Origin: G965222335 sp965222335
GTDB lineage: Bacteria > Pseudomonadota > Gammaproteobacteria > Pseudomonadales > Halieaceae
Assembly: GCA_965222335.1 (NCBI GenBank)
Contig: OZ244944.1
Location: 1,426,001 to 1,490,000 of the forward strand
Direction of reading: 5' to 3'
DNA length: 64,000 bases
The notes beneath the pieces are model-generated. The model made no database searches. It saw only the letters and a list, made by a program, of their open reading frames with translations, and was not told the origin of the DNA. Both the position numbers and the translations under genes were made by a program. Positions 52,296-60,737 of the stretch are shown piece by piece. Every line of letters begins with the position of its first letter. Position 1 is the stretch's first letter.

Positions 52296-54617
52296 ATGAA
52301 AAACCATCACACCCGTTCGGCCGCCTTCGCCCTGCTGCCCCTGGCCATGGCAGTGCACAGCAACGCCCAGGCGCAGATGCAACTCGAAGAAGTCCTGGTT
52401 ACTGCGGAGAAGCGCTCCCAGAGCATCCAGGACGTGCCGCTCTCGGTCGCCGCCCTGTCCGGCGACGACGTTGAGGTGGGCAAGATAGAAGGTCTCAATG
52501 ACATCGCTTTTCGCACGCCCGGCCTGAGCTTCAACCAATTCAACGTGGGTGAGCCGCGCATCTACATCCGCGGCATCGGCAACAGCTCTGATTCCGCGGC
52601 CTCGGACCCGGCGGTGGGCGTGTTCCTCGACGAGGTCTATATCGGCCGCACCGGCGGCGTGGGCTTTGATCTATTCGATCTCGAGCGCATCGAAATCCTG
52701 CGCGGGCCCCAGGGCACGCTCTACGGCAAGAACACCAACGGTGGAGCGATCAATATCGTGACCTCCAGGCCATCGCACGAGACCGAGCTGCGCGGCCGGG
52801 CATCCGTGGGCAGCGACAGCCTGCTGCACCTGCAGGGTCTGGCAACGGGTTCCCTGGGCGAGTCCACCGCCGGCAAGCTGGTGTTCTCGTGGCGCGAGCG
52901 CGATGGTTTCGGTGAGAACGTGATCACCCCCGGGGAAATCGCCACCGACGGCGACTTCTCCGCCAGCCGGCTCATCGATGGCTCAATTGGCGCCGCGAAC
53001 GGGGGCGACGAACTGGGAGACCTGGAAAACGTGAGCGTCCGCGGACAACTGCTGTTTGATATCGGTGAAAACGCCGAGCTGCTGCTGGGCGCCGACTACG
53101 CCAAGAATGAGACCAACGGCAGCTGTCGCCACATCCAGAATCTGGACCAGGCCATCGCCGGTCTCGGGCCCTTCTGGGAGGGAGCGATGTCCGACCGCTA
53201 CAAGGCCGATGAGCGCAACTGCGCTTCCCAGTTCGATACCAGCCAGGAGCGTGAGGTCAATGGCCTGATGGCGCGCCTGGAGTACAACCTCGACTGGGCC
53301 ACACTGACGTCCATCACCGCCTGGCGCGCCAGTGAGTACGAACTGGTCGATGACCTGACCGGCCTGCCGCTGATTGACCTGGATGCGCCCTCCCCGCCCG
53401 GGGTCCCGCTACCGCCCGGATCATTCACCGGCCCGGAAAACGTGATCGACGCGGCCCAGGAAGATGCCGACCAGTGGTCCCAGGAATTCCGCCTGGCCGG
53501 TACCACGGAGCGCAGCAACTGGTTGCTGGGCCTGTTCTACATGGAAGAAGACGTAGAGCGGGAAGAGGAATTCTATACCCAGTACAGCACCCTGCTGCAG
53601 GGCCTTGGGCTGGCACCCGTGGGCGATGTGCTGTTCACCCAGGACAACACTACCGAAAGTCTCGCCGTGTACGGCCAGGTGGACTGGCACCTCACCGAGC
53701 AGCTCACCCTGACCTACGGTTTGCGCTGGGCCGAGGATGACAAGTCCATCACCCAGGATGCCATCGACCTGCTGGGCACCACGCCCTCCGGCGTGCCGCT
53801 GATCCTGCCCGAATTCCCGGCGCCGGTATCGGCCAGCGACTCGTGGTCCAAGGTGACCCAGAAGCTCTCCCTCGCCTACCACGCCTGGGATGGCATGATG
53901 CTCTACGCGACCTACTCCGAGGGCTACAAGAGCGGTGCCTTCCAGTCGCAGACCAACCTGCCGTCCGTGGCCTCACAGCCCGTCGACCCCGAATTCGTCG
54001 AGAACATCGAGCTGGGCATGAAATCCTCCTGGTGGGACAACCGGGCGCAATTCAATTTCTCGTACTTTGACATGGACTACGAGGATCTGCAGGTCTTCGA
54101 ACTCAACAGCAGCTTCCTGCTGGTGCTGCTGAATGCGCAGGCGAAGTCAGAGGGGGTGGAGGCCTCCTTCGACGTGGTGCCCGTGGAGAACCTGACCCTG
54201 AGTGCCAGCTACAACTGGAACGACACCAATTACGAAGAGTTTATCAACGCCAACGGCCTGGACCTCTCGGGCAACAACCTGACCTTCGCTCCCGAAAACG
54301 CCTACACGGTCACCGCGAACTACCGCTGGCACATGCAGGGAGGCTCATTCGTTGACATGGGCGCCACCTACAGCTGGAAGGACGATTACTTCCTCGGGCC
54401 CCAGAACCGGGACAAGGAGCGCCAGGACGACGTGGGCCTGCTCGACCTGAGCCTGGGCTGGACCAGTGCCGATACCAGCCTGAGCGTGGCTGCCTGGGGC
54501 AAGAACCTGACGGACGAGCTGATTCTGGCGAACCAGATTGTGGATCCCACCGGCGTGACTTCCGAGTACTACATGGAGCCACGCACCTATGGTGTCACCG
54601 TCACCAAGTCCTTCTGA
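52296..54617 (+). CDS. TonB-dependent outer-membrane receptor
   Basis: 773 residues. Signal (SAAFALLPLAMAVHSNAQAQ), TonB box/plug EEVLVTAEKRSQSIQDVPLSVAALS, IYIRGIGNSSDSAASDPAVGVFLDEVYIGR and IEILRGPQGTLYGKNTNGGAINIVT; barrel ending LILANQIVDPTG ... TYGVTVTKSF with terminal Phe. The ligand class cannot be read from sequence, but it directly follows the carotenoid oxygenase and is probably on the same transcript, suggesting uptake of that enzyme's substrate. AAGAGG lies upstream of the ATG. Confidence 0.93.
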   Translation: MKNHHTRSAAFALLPLAMAVHSNAQAQMQLEEVLVTAEKRSQSIQDVPLSVAALSGDDVEVGKIEGLNDIAFRTPGLSFNQFNVGEPRIYIRGIGNSSDSAASDPAVGVFLDEVYIGRTGGVGFDLFDLERIEILRGPQGTLYGKNTNGGAINIVTSRPSHETELRGRASVGSDSLLHLQGLATGSLGESTAGKLVFSWRERDGFGENVITPGEIATDGDFSASRLIDGSIGAANGGDELGDLENVSVRGQLLFDIGENAELLLGADYAKNETNGSCRHIQNLDQAIAGLGPFWEGAMSDRYKADERNCASQFDTSQEREVNGLMARLEYNLDWATLTSITAWRASEYELVDDLTGLPLIDLDAPSPPGVPLPPGSFTGPENVIDAAQEDADQWSQEFRLAGTTERSNWLLGLFYMEEDVEREEEFYTQYSTLLQGLGLAPVGDVLFTQDNTTESLAVYGQVDWHLTEQLTLTYGLRWAEDDKSITQDAIDLLGTTPSGVPLILPEFPAPVSASDSWSKVTQKLSLAYHAWDGMMLYATYSEGYKSGAFQSQTNLPSVASQPVDPEFVENIELGMKSSWWDNRAQFNFSYFDMDYEDLQVFELNSSFLLVLLNAQAKSEGVEASFDVVPVENLTLSASYNWNDTNYEEFINANGLDLSGNNLTFAPENAYTVTANYRWHMQGGSFVDMGATYSWKDDYFLGPQNRDKERQDDVGLLDLSLGWTSADTSLSVAAWGKNLTDELILANQIVDPTGVTSEYYMEPRTYGVTVTKSF

Positions 54618-54628
54618 GCCCGGGCGGC

Positions 54629-54650
54629 GGCGGTGGTCCAGTCCACCGCC
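54629..54650 (+). terminator. Hairpin after TonB receptor gene
   Basis: GGCGGTGG, TCCAGT, CCACCGCC: a perfect 8-base stem with a six-base loop, 12 bases after the receptor stop. It is followed by CTCGCCCTTCC rather than a clear T-run, so it is either a weak intrinsic terminator or a 3' stabilising hairpin. Confidence 0.5.
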
Positions 54651-54719
54651 CTCGCCCTTCCAAACTGCATTCACCCGGTCATTGCGGCACAATGCCGGGT
54701 TTGACTGTTTGAAAGAGAC

Positions 54720-55655
54720 ATGACAGAGCTCACTACACGTGCCAGCTCCATCAACCGGGCCCTCGACGAGATCGGTGACAAGTGGTGTTTCCTGATTCTG
54801 CAGGAGGTGTTCTGGGGCGTTCACTCCTTCGGTGAACTCCTGCAGGAAACCGGCATCTCCCGCGGTGTCCTGTCCAACCGCCTGCGCTGGCTGCAGGAGC
54901 GGGGCTGCCTGCGCAAGCGCGGGCCAGGCCGCAATACGGCCTACCACCTCACGCGCAAATCCGTAGACCTATACCACAATGCCCTGATGGCGGTAGCCTG
55001 GGAGGATCGCTTCTTTGGCACCCCCGAAATACGCTCGGTCCGGCTGCGCCACAATAACTGTGGCCGCGCTTTTACCCCGCGCATGGAGTGCAGCCACTGT
55101 CACGGTGATGTGGACGGCAGGGAGGTCGAATATACCCCGGGATCCGGGGCAACCCGAGACGTGCGCGACAAGAAAGTGCGGCGCCGTTCCTCCCTGTCGG
55201 TGGATGCGGTCCCCGGGGAGCGCGCACTCTATCGCAACCTGATTCATCTGGTGGGCGACCGCTGGACCGCCAATGTGATTGCCCTGGGCTTTCATCACCT
55301 GCATCGCTTTGACGAATTTCACCGCGAATTGCCCGTGGCGACCAACATCCTGGCGGACCGCATGCGCTTCCTGGTCGAGGAAGGCATCTTTGAAACCCGG
55401 CGCTACCAGGAGCGCCCCGTGCGCCACGATTACCACCTCACGGAGAAGGGCTGGGGCCTGTTCCCCTGGTTCTTGACCCTCCTGCAGTGGGGTGACAAAT
55501 GGTGTGACCCCACGGGCGCGGGGCCGCCGATGAATCTCATCCATACGCGCTGCGGCCAGCGGCTGGTCGGGCGCGTGGTATGCGATCAGTGCGGGGACGC
55601 ACTGAATGCGCAAAGCGTTTCGTTTACTCTCGCGGCAACGCCTCTTCGTGCGTAA
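54720..55655 (+). CDS. Tandem HxlR-family transcriptional regulator
   Basis: 311 residues built as an internal duplication. Each half has a winged-helix HxlR domain (first about 10-95: ALDEIGDKWCFLILQEVFWGVHSFGELLQE, ISRGVLSNRLRWLQERG; second about 165-255: RNLIHLVGDRWTANVIALGFHHLHRFDEFHREL, ATNILADRMRFLVEEG). Each is followed by a zinc-ribbon-like C-x9-C-x2-C (CGRAFTPRMECSHC; CGQRLVGRVVCDQC). Ordinary HxlR proteins are about 110-150 residues and dimerise; here the dimer seems fused in one chain. Located between the receptor and aldehyde dehydrogenase genes; probably controls the catabolic island. Confidence 0.9.
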   Translation: MTELTTRASSINRALDEIGDKWCFLILQEVFWGVHSFGELLQETGISRGVLSNRLRWLQERGCLRKRGPGRNTAYHLTRKSVDLYHNALMAVAWEDRFFGTPEIRSVRLRHNNCGRAFTPRMECSHCHGDVDGREVEYTPGSGATRDVRDKKVRRRSSLSVDAVPGERALYRNLIHLVGDRWTANVIALGFHHLHRFDEFHRELPVATNILADRMRFLVEEGIFETRRYQERPVRHDYHLTEKGWGLFPWFLTLLQWGDKWCDPTGAGPPMNLIHTRCGQRLVGRVVCDQCGDALNAQSVSFTLAATPLRA

Positions 55656-55666
55656 CCACGGCCTTA

Positions 55667-55691
55667 TCACTTGCATAAAAGAACTTATGTG
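55667..55691. promoter_or_regulatory. Dyad upstream of aldehyde dehydrogenase, candidate operator
   Basis: TCACTTGCATAAAAGAAC then TTATGTG, containing the inverted pair CATAA-N6-TTATG (55674-55689). It begins with the same TCACTTG and shares the spaced TAA/AAG/AC/TATG pattern with 50608-50633. AT-rich against the surrounding GC-rich DNA, it probably overlaps the promoter of the PaaN-like gene, 44 bases upstream of its ATG. Confidence 0.45.
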
Positions 55692-55734
55692 TGGCATGGT
55701 ATCGCCGTGATTGTGTACCAGCGGAACAAGGTCC

Positions 55735-57405
55735 ATGCCTGATTACTTTGAACGCCATCGCCAGAAACTCGACAAGGCGCTCGACGCCTGTGCCCAGCGT
55801 TATTCCTGGAGTGGCTGGCCGGAAAGTCCCAGTACCAAGATTCATGGCCAAGAGAAACCCGCGGCCGGCCGCGCGGACTTCGAAGCCCTGCTGGGCAGCG
55901 ACTTCCGCCTTAACCAGCCGGGCGCCGAGGCATGGGTGGGAGAAGAAATCTCACCCTACACCGGCGAGCCCCTGGGAATCCGCTACGAGGCACCGGCCCC
56001 GGCAGCCTTGTTTGAGGGCATCGCAGCGGCGCGCAAGGGCTGGGCTTCGGCCACCCCGGAGCAGCGGGTAGGCATCTGCCTGGAGATTCTCGAGCGCTGC
56101 GGCGAACAGCTGTTTGCCAACGCCCACGCCACCATGCATACCTCGGGCCAGTCCTACGTCATGGCCTTTGCCGGCAGTGGCGCCAACGCCCTGGACCGGG
56201 GCCTGGAAGCCCTCGCCTACGCGCACAAGGCGATGCAAGATGTACCGGCAACCGCGCGCTGGGAGCGCAGCTTTGGTGGCGACGGCGCCGCCTGCCTCGA
56301 CAAGCGCTATCGGCTGGTGCCGCGCGGCGTCTCCGTGGTGATTTGCTGCGCAACCTTTCCCCTGTGGAACACCTACCCTGCCCTATGTGCCTCCCTCGCA
56401 ACCGGCAACCCGGTCATTCTCAAGCCGCACCCCGCCGCCACCCTGCCCGTGGCGATGGTGGCGAAAGTATGCCGTGAGGTGCTGCAGGAGGCCGGCTTCG
56501 ACCCCAACCTGGTGACCATGGTCGCGGATACCCGGAAAGCGCCGGCCGCGCTCGCCCTGGTGGAACACCCCGATACCGCCATTATCGATTTCACCGGCAG
56601 CCCGCGCTTCGGCAGCTACCTGGAACAGAACTGCCCCGGCAAACAGGTCTACACCGAGACGGCAGGCTGTAATTCGGTGGTCCTGGAGTCCACCGATGAC
56701 CTCGGGGCAAGCGCGCGCGCCATCGCCCAGTCCCTGTGCCAGGCCTCGGCGCAGATGTGCACCAGCGTGCAGAATATCCATGTGCCCGCAGAGGGCGTAA
56801 AGGTGGCCGGGACACGGGTGCCGCTGGCCGAGGTGCAGAAGGCCATCTGTGAGGCCGTGGACGGGTGGCTGGCTGACCCGCGCCGCGCCGCCACACTCTG
56901 CGGGACCCTGTTCGATCCCTCGGTCATCGACAACATTGCCCGCTACCGCGAACTCGCCGGTGATCGCATTCTCCGGGACTCGGCGCCCCTGCACTATGAG
57001 GATTTTCCCCAGGCGCGCACCGCATCGCCGCTGGTGATTGCAGCCACGGAGGACGACCGCGAACTCTACCGCAAGGAAGTCTTCGGCCCGGTGTCTTTCC
57101 TGATCGCCAATCCCTCACCCGAGGCCTGCCTGGCAGATGCCACGGCCAACGCCAGGGACTGCGGTGCCATTACTTCACACGTGTACTCGGTGGACGAGTC
57201 GTTTATCGAAGAAGCTGTCGAGGCCTACCATGCCGCGGGCGCTTCGGTAGCGGTCAACCTGCACGGGATGCCAATCAACTTCGCCGCGGCCTACTCCGAC
57301 TTTCACGTGACCGGACTCAACCCGGCGGGCAACGCCTGCCTGGCCGACCTGGCCTTCGTCACCTCCCGCTTCCGGATCGTGCAGAGCAAGTTTATGCGGG
57401 CCTAA
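55735..57405 (+). CDS. PaaN-like aldehyde dehydrogenase
   Basis: About 556 residues, aldehyde dehydrogenase superfamily, resembling the stand-alone PaaN-type (phenylacetate degradation protein) enzymes. Features: VPRGVSVVICCATFPLWNTYPAL, NPVILKPHPAATLP (cofactor lysine), the catalytic glutamate in YTETAGCNSVV, the catalytic cysteine in SAQMCTSVQNIHVP, and KEVFGPVSFLI. There is no fused MaoC hydratase domain, unlike E. coli PaaZ. ATG 55735 opens MPDYFERHRQKLDKALDAC, typical of PaaN; a frame start at 55711 is less likely. Fits oxidation of an aldehyde made by carotenoid or aromatic cleavage. Confidence 0.87.
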   Translation: MPDYFERHRQKLDKALDACAQRYSWSGWPESPSTKIHGQEKPAAGRADFEALLGSDFRLNQPGAEAWVGEEISPYTGEPLGIRYEAPAPAALFEGIAAARKGWASATPEQRVGICLEILERCGEQLFANAHATMHTSGQSYVMAFAGSGANALDRGLEALAYAHKAMQDVPATARWERSFGGDGAACLDKRYRLVPRGVSVVICCATFPLWNTYPALCASLATGNPVILKPHPAATLPVAMVAKVCREVLQEAGFDPNLVTMVADTRKAPAALALVEHPDTAIIDFTGSPRFGSYLEQNCPGKQVYTETAGCNSVVLESTDDLGASARAIAQSLCQASAQMCTSVQNIHVPAEGVKVAGTRVPLAEVQKAICEAVDGWLADPRRAATLCGTLFDPSVIDNIARYRELAGDRILRDSAPLHYEDFPQARTASPLVIAATEDDRELYRKEVFGPVSFLIANPSPEACLADATANARDCGAITSHVYSVDESFIEEAVEAYHAAGASVAVNLHGMPINFAAAYSDFHVTGLNPAGNACLADLAFVTSRFRIVQSKFMRA

Positions 57406-57522
57406 GGGCCGTGAGGCATTGGCACCCGTGATGACACGGCAGGCCCGCTATTAACGGCGGGGCACTGCGGTTGCTCCCCAATTGATCGCGAAATTGAACA
57501 AACTCACGTCACGCACCCGTCG

Positions 57523-57540
57523 CATTGTTGTGTAACAATG
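57523..57540. repeat. Perfect dyad just before the DUF2971 start
   Basis: CATTGTT-GTGT-AACAATG, 7-base arms and 4-base loop, ending two bases before ATG 57543. It contains TTGTGTAACAA, also present at 50612-50622. No Shine-Dalgarno is visible upstream of the gene, so this may be an operator or a translation-control hairpin. Confidence 0.45.
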
Positions 57541-57542
57541 AA

Positions 57543-58406
57543 ATGATGCTGACCACAATTACCAAGCGCCTATTCGATTCCCCGCCGACTGAAACGCTTT
57601 ACCACTACACCTCGCTCGCCGGGATGATGGGCATCATTGAAAGTGGCGTGCTCAGGGCCAGCGATATTCGTTACATGAATGATTCCGCCGAACTGCGCCA
57701 CACGCTGGACCTCGTGGCGAAGCAGGTGACCCGAAGGCTTGTTGCCGGCACGGATAACCCGGCATTGCTCAACCAGCTACTGGACTGGCTGTCACATCGT
57801 ATCGTCGGCGGCCCGCTGTTGTTTGGCGCCTCTTTCCGGGCCAACGGCAACCTGCTGAGCCAGTGGCGTGGCTACAGCGCTCACGGCAAGGGCGTCAGCC
57901 TGGGATTCAACCCGGCGCATATCGCCCGCTGCGCGGCCGGGCCGGGCTTCCAACTGGCGCGCTGTATCTACGACAGTGCCGAGCAAGTCAGGCTGATCGA
58001 ACAGATTATCGACGCCATCGAGAAGTTGGCCGCCGAGGTGGGGCCCGACAGCGACGGTTCTTCCTGGTCGCAGATATTCAGCAGGATCGAAGGAGACATC
58101 CTCCGCATCGCAGCCGTGTTGAAGCACCCTTCATTTGCTGAAGAGCAGGAGTGGCGACTGATTTCCCCGGTGCAGGACACCGGAGAAGCCATACAGTTTC
58201 GGGAGGGTGGGTCTATGCTGATTCCCTTCTACGCGTTCGAGTTGCGGGATGGGTCAAGCGGCCAGATCAAGCTCGATCACGTCTACCTGGGCCCCACCAG
58301 TAATGCAGAACTCTCAATAAAATCCACCGAGCTGTTTCTGGACCGCTTCCGGGCTTTTCCTACTCACGGCATCAGCTACTGCCAGATTCCCTACCGGCAG
58401 CGTTAA
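57543..58406 (+). CDS. DUF2971-domain protein
   Basis: About 287 residues. The N-terminus LYHYTSLAGMMGIIESGVLRASDIRYMNDSAELRH, then NLLSQWRGYSAHGKGVSLGF and FAEEQEWRLI are the hallmarks of DUF2971, a family of unknown function often found in accessory or defence-type regions. The start is uncertain: TTG 57525, ATG 57543 and ATG 57546 are all in frame and none has a clear ribosome site; the dyad just upstream may matter. Flanked by the aldehyde dehydrogenase gene and the first REP-like element. Confidence 0.8.
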   Translation: MMLTTITKRLFDSPPTETLYHYTSLAGMMGIIESGVLRASDIRYMNDSAELRHTLDLVAKQVTRRLVAGTDNPALLNQLLDWLSHRIVGGPLLFGASFRANGNLLSQWRGYSAHGKGVSLGFNPAHIARCAAGPGFQLARCIYDSAEQVRLIEQIIDAIEKLAAEVGPDSDGSSWSQIFSRIEGDILRIAAVLKHPSFAEEQEWRLISPVQDTGEAIQFREGGSMLIPFYAFELRDGSSGQIKLDHVYLGPTSNAELSIKSTELFLDRFRAFPTHGISYCQIPYRQR

Positions 58407-58430
58407 TCCATCCGGCCTTAGCAAAAGCAG

Positions 58431-58506
58431 GAAAAGGGGTCAGATCCCATTATTAGGTGAGAGCACTGTCACTGTACTCACGGAAAAGGGGTCTGACCCC
58501 TTTTCC
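58431..58506. repeat. REP-like palindromic element, copy 1
   Basis: Two facing half-units: GAAAAGGGGTCAGATCCC (58431-58448) and GGAAAAGGGGTCTGACCCC (58482-58500) plus TTTTCC, separated by a spacer with GGTGAGAGCACTGTC. Same family as copies near 58.9, 60.7 and 62.4 kb. It lies between DUF2971 and the stop of the small conserved gene. The paired arrangement resembles BIMEs mobilised by REP-associated tyrosine transposases; no such transposase is in the window. Confidence 0.8.
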
Positions 58507-58519
58507 CCCGCCGCCAACG

Positions 58520-58885
58520 CTAGTGCAACTTGCCCGGAGCAACACGTCGCAGACGCTCTGCCCAGTGTCCATCGTGCGATCGGGCACAGTCTTCCTCAGT
58601 ATCAAAGCTCACGTGCCGCCGGGCATCCTTCAGATGGATGTCGATCGCCGCCAGGTGCTGGGCAATCAAGCGGATGAAGTGCTCATCCTCATGCCGGCCC
58701 ATGAATGCGGACAGGTTCTCGCCGGTGTCGAAGACGCAGACAATGACGAGGGAGTCGGGGAAATCACGGTAGTTTGCCAGGTGGGTGAGCCACTGGAAGC
58801 CGGCGAAGCGCTCCAGGGCGATTTCGCAAACCTCGGTCAGCCTTGCCCTCAGCGCATTGTCGATTTTTTTGTCTGTTTTTCGCAT
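58520..58885 (-). CDS. Small conserved protein, no assigned function
   Basis: About 121 residues beginning MRKTDKKIDNALRARLTEVCEIALERFAGFQWLTHLANYRDFPDSLVIVCVFDT and ending near RRHVSFDTEEDCARSHDGHWAERLR. This family is widespread in gammaproteobacteria and sometimes labelled a Fis-type regulator, but I see no helix-turn-helix. The frame is open to 58903; ATG 58885 matches the usual start MRKTDKK. Bounded on both sides by REP-like elements, it stands alone on the minus strand. Confidence 0.75.
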   Translation of the reverse strand: MRKTDKKIDNALRARLTEVCEIALERFAGFQWLTHLANYRDFPDSLVIVCVFDTGENLSAFMGRHEDEHFIRLIAQHLAAIDIHLKDARRHVSFDTEEDCARSHDGHWAERLRRVAPGKLH

Positions 58886-58921
58886 ACAGGCCCATGCTGG
58901 CATCCCGGTGGCTGCTGGTCC

Positions 58922-58974
58922 AGAAAAAGGGGTCAGATCCCTTTTACCGAAAAAGGGATCTGACCCCTTTTTCT
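58922..58974. repeat. REP-like palindrome, copy 2 (perfect 24-base arms)
   Basis: Left arm 58922-58945 and right arm 58951-58974 are exact reverse complements across a five-base loop (ACCGA), with core GGGGTCAGATCCC / GGGATCTGACCCC. It is the most compact and perfect member of the family seen here. It lies upstream of the small conserved gene. Confidence 0.85.
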
Positions 58975-59382
58975 ATAGCTTGGCGCATGGGGTTGGTCTT
59001 TGAAAGCGGCACCAGGCGTAAAGCCAACTTCACCCCCGGCTGCATAGCTCCGCTCTTCGCCCTCAAACAGCTTAGGAGGGCTTCCAGGCCTACCTGGTAG
59101 CCAGCCAATCGAGGCCTGAACAGAAGCCATCATCCACCAGACCCGCTCCGCGTACGAACTGGTTTAATCCCTCACGCCAATCGCAGAAGTCCGCGCAACC
59201 CACTCGTTAAATCTCGGCGCAGTACCTCGGATTGTCCTGCGTGGCTGTCCAGAGGCGCGGTGTTGTGCATAATGTCGCCGGGCGTTGCCAATAGGATAAG
59301 CGGAAGGGTCTCTGGCATGGAGCGTGGATTCCCAGGCCCGGCGGCGCGGGTAACCCGGAAATTAGCGCAGGAGGAAGACGAC
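58975..59382. other. Non-coding stretch before acyl-CoA dehydrogenase
   Basis: About 400 bases with no supported gene. Short frames cross it but look composition-driven. A TTGCCA and TAAGCG pair near 59286 could be promoter parts; AGGAGG at 59369-59374 is the ribosome site of the next gene. Otherwise I see nothing in it. Confidence 0.4.
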
Positions 59383-60639
59383 GTGATCGGATGGACCGAG
59401 CAACAACAGATGATAAAGGGCATGGTGAAAGACTTCGTGGAAAAGGAAGTCGTTCCCAATATCGACGACCTGGAATACAACGGCATGCCGCCCTATGACA
59501 TCCTGCGCAAATTCTTCACAACCTTTGGGATGGACCAACTCGCCGGCGCCAGTTTTGACAAGCAGATCGCACGAGAGGAAGCGATTGCCCGCGGCGAAGC
59601 GATAGAGGAGAAGAATAAGAAGGAAGCGACCGATGGCCCGGTCAGTGTCGAAGCCCTGGACGCGGTCGCCATGGGCATAGTGCCCATCATTGAAATCGCC
59701 AAGCACTGCCAGGGTCTGATCACCGCACTGGGCGTTTCTACTGGACTCACCGGCGGCGCCATCATGTCCAAGGGCACCATTGCGCAGAAGAAGAAGTACG
59801 CCCGGGAGCTTATGACTTTGGAAAAAATCGGCGCCTGGGCCATCACCGAGCCCAACTCCGGCTCTGATGCCTTCGGTGGCATGAAAGCCACCGCGCGCCG
59901 CGACGGCCAGGGCGGCTACATTCTGAATGGCAACAAGACCTTCATCACCAACGGCCCCTTCGCCGACACCATCGTGTTCATCTGCAAACTCGAGGAACAA
60001 GGCGTGGACGCGAGGGACCGCAAGATCGTGTCCTTTATCCTCGACTCCGGCATGGAAGGCCTGGAGCAGAGCGCCCCCTTCAAAAAGATGGGCATTGGCT
60101 CCTCACCCACTGGCGAACTGTTTTTAAACGATGTGAAGGCCGGCCCGGAACGTTTGATGGGTGAATCGGAAGACGGCTATGGCCGCTCGGGTGCCAAGGG
60201 CACCTTCAGCACCGAGCGTGCCGGCGCCGCAGCTATGGCCCTGGGTCTGGTGGAACGGGCGCTGGAACTGTCAGTGGAATATGCCCGAACGCGAGTACAA
60301 TTCGGCGAACCCATAGGCAACTACCAGCTCATCCAGCTAAAGCTGGCAAAGATGGAAGTGGCCCGGCTCAACCTCGAGAACCTCGTATTCCGGCATATCG
60401 AGACCCAGGCCGCAGGCAAGGAGCTGACTTTCGCCGAGGCCTCCGCCATGAAACTCTACGCGGCGCAGACGGCGATGGAGGTGACCACCGAGGCAGTACA
60501 GGTATTCGGCGGTGCAGGGTATATGCGCGAAACGCGGGTGGAGCAGCTCATGCGCGATGCAAAGATCCTACAGATCTACGCCGGCTCTGACGAGATGCAG
60601 ATTGTGGCCATCGCCAGGGACCTGCTAGGCCGCTCGTGA
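59383..60639 (+). CDS. Acyl-CoA dehydrogenase
   Basis: About 418 residues, FAD enzyme that introduces an alpha-beta double bond into acyl-CoA. Motifs: GAWAITEPNSGSDAFGGMKATARRDG, GNKTFITNGPFAD, EYARTRVQFGEPIGNYQLIQ, and VFGGAGYMRETRVEQLMRDAKILQIYAGSDEMQ. The usual C-terminal catalytic Glu (YEGT) is Ala here (YAGS); a Glu in FSTERAGAA lies where isovaleryl- and long-chain enzymes have their base. The frame is open from 59260, but GTG 59383 is chosen because AGGAGG sits eight bases upstream and family similarity starts at IGWTEQQQMIKGMV. A charged insert (about 60-85) is unusual. Confidence 0.9.
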   Translation: MIGWTEQQQMIKGMVKDFVEKEVVPNIDDLEYNGMPPYDILRKFFTTFGMDQLAGASFDKQIAREEAIARGEAIEEKNKKEATDGPVSVEALDAVAMGIVPIIEIAKHCQGLITALGVSTGLTGGAIMSKGTIAQKKKYARELMTLEKIGAWAITEPNSGSDAFGGMKATARRDGQGGYILNGNKTFITNGPFADTIVFICKLEEQGVDARDRKIVSFILDSGMEGLEQSAPFKKMGIGSSPTGELFLNDVKAGPERLMGESEDGYGRSGAKGTFSTERAGAAAMALGLVERALELSVEYARTRVQFGEPIGNYQLIQLKLAKMEVARLNLENLVFRHIETQAAGKELTFAEASAMKLYAAQTAMEVTTEAVQVFGGAGYMRETRVEQLMRDAKILQIYAGSDEMQIVAIARDLLGRS

Positions 60640-60663
60640 AGGTTAATCGGCCGGGGCCGAGAC

Positions 60664-60737
60664 AAAGGGGTCAGATCCCTTTTCAAGGTGAGCGCTCTAT
60701 CTTTTGACCCACGGGAAAAGGGGTCTGACCCCTTTTT
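60664..60737. repeat. REP-like palindromic element, copy 3
   Basis: Half-units AAAGGGGTCAGATCCCTTTT (60664-60683) and AAAAGGGGTCTGACCCC (60716-60732) with T-run, around a spacer containing AGGTGAGCGCTCTATC and TTTTGACCCAC. The spacer resembles that of copy 1 at its left part and that of copy 4 at its right part. It lies 24 bases after the acyl-CoA dehydrogenase stop and may act as its transcript end. Confidence 0.8.

Noticed and set aside
58975..59382. Small frames before the acyl-CoA dehydrogenase as a lost transposase
   Set aside because: No transposase motif or terminal repeats could be recognised; kept only as non-coding DNA.
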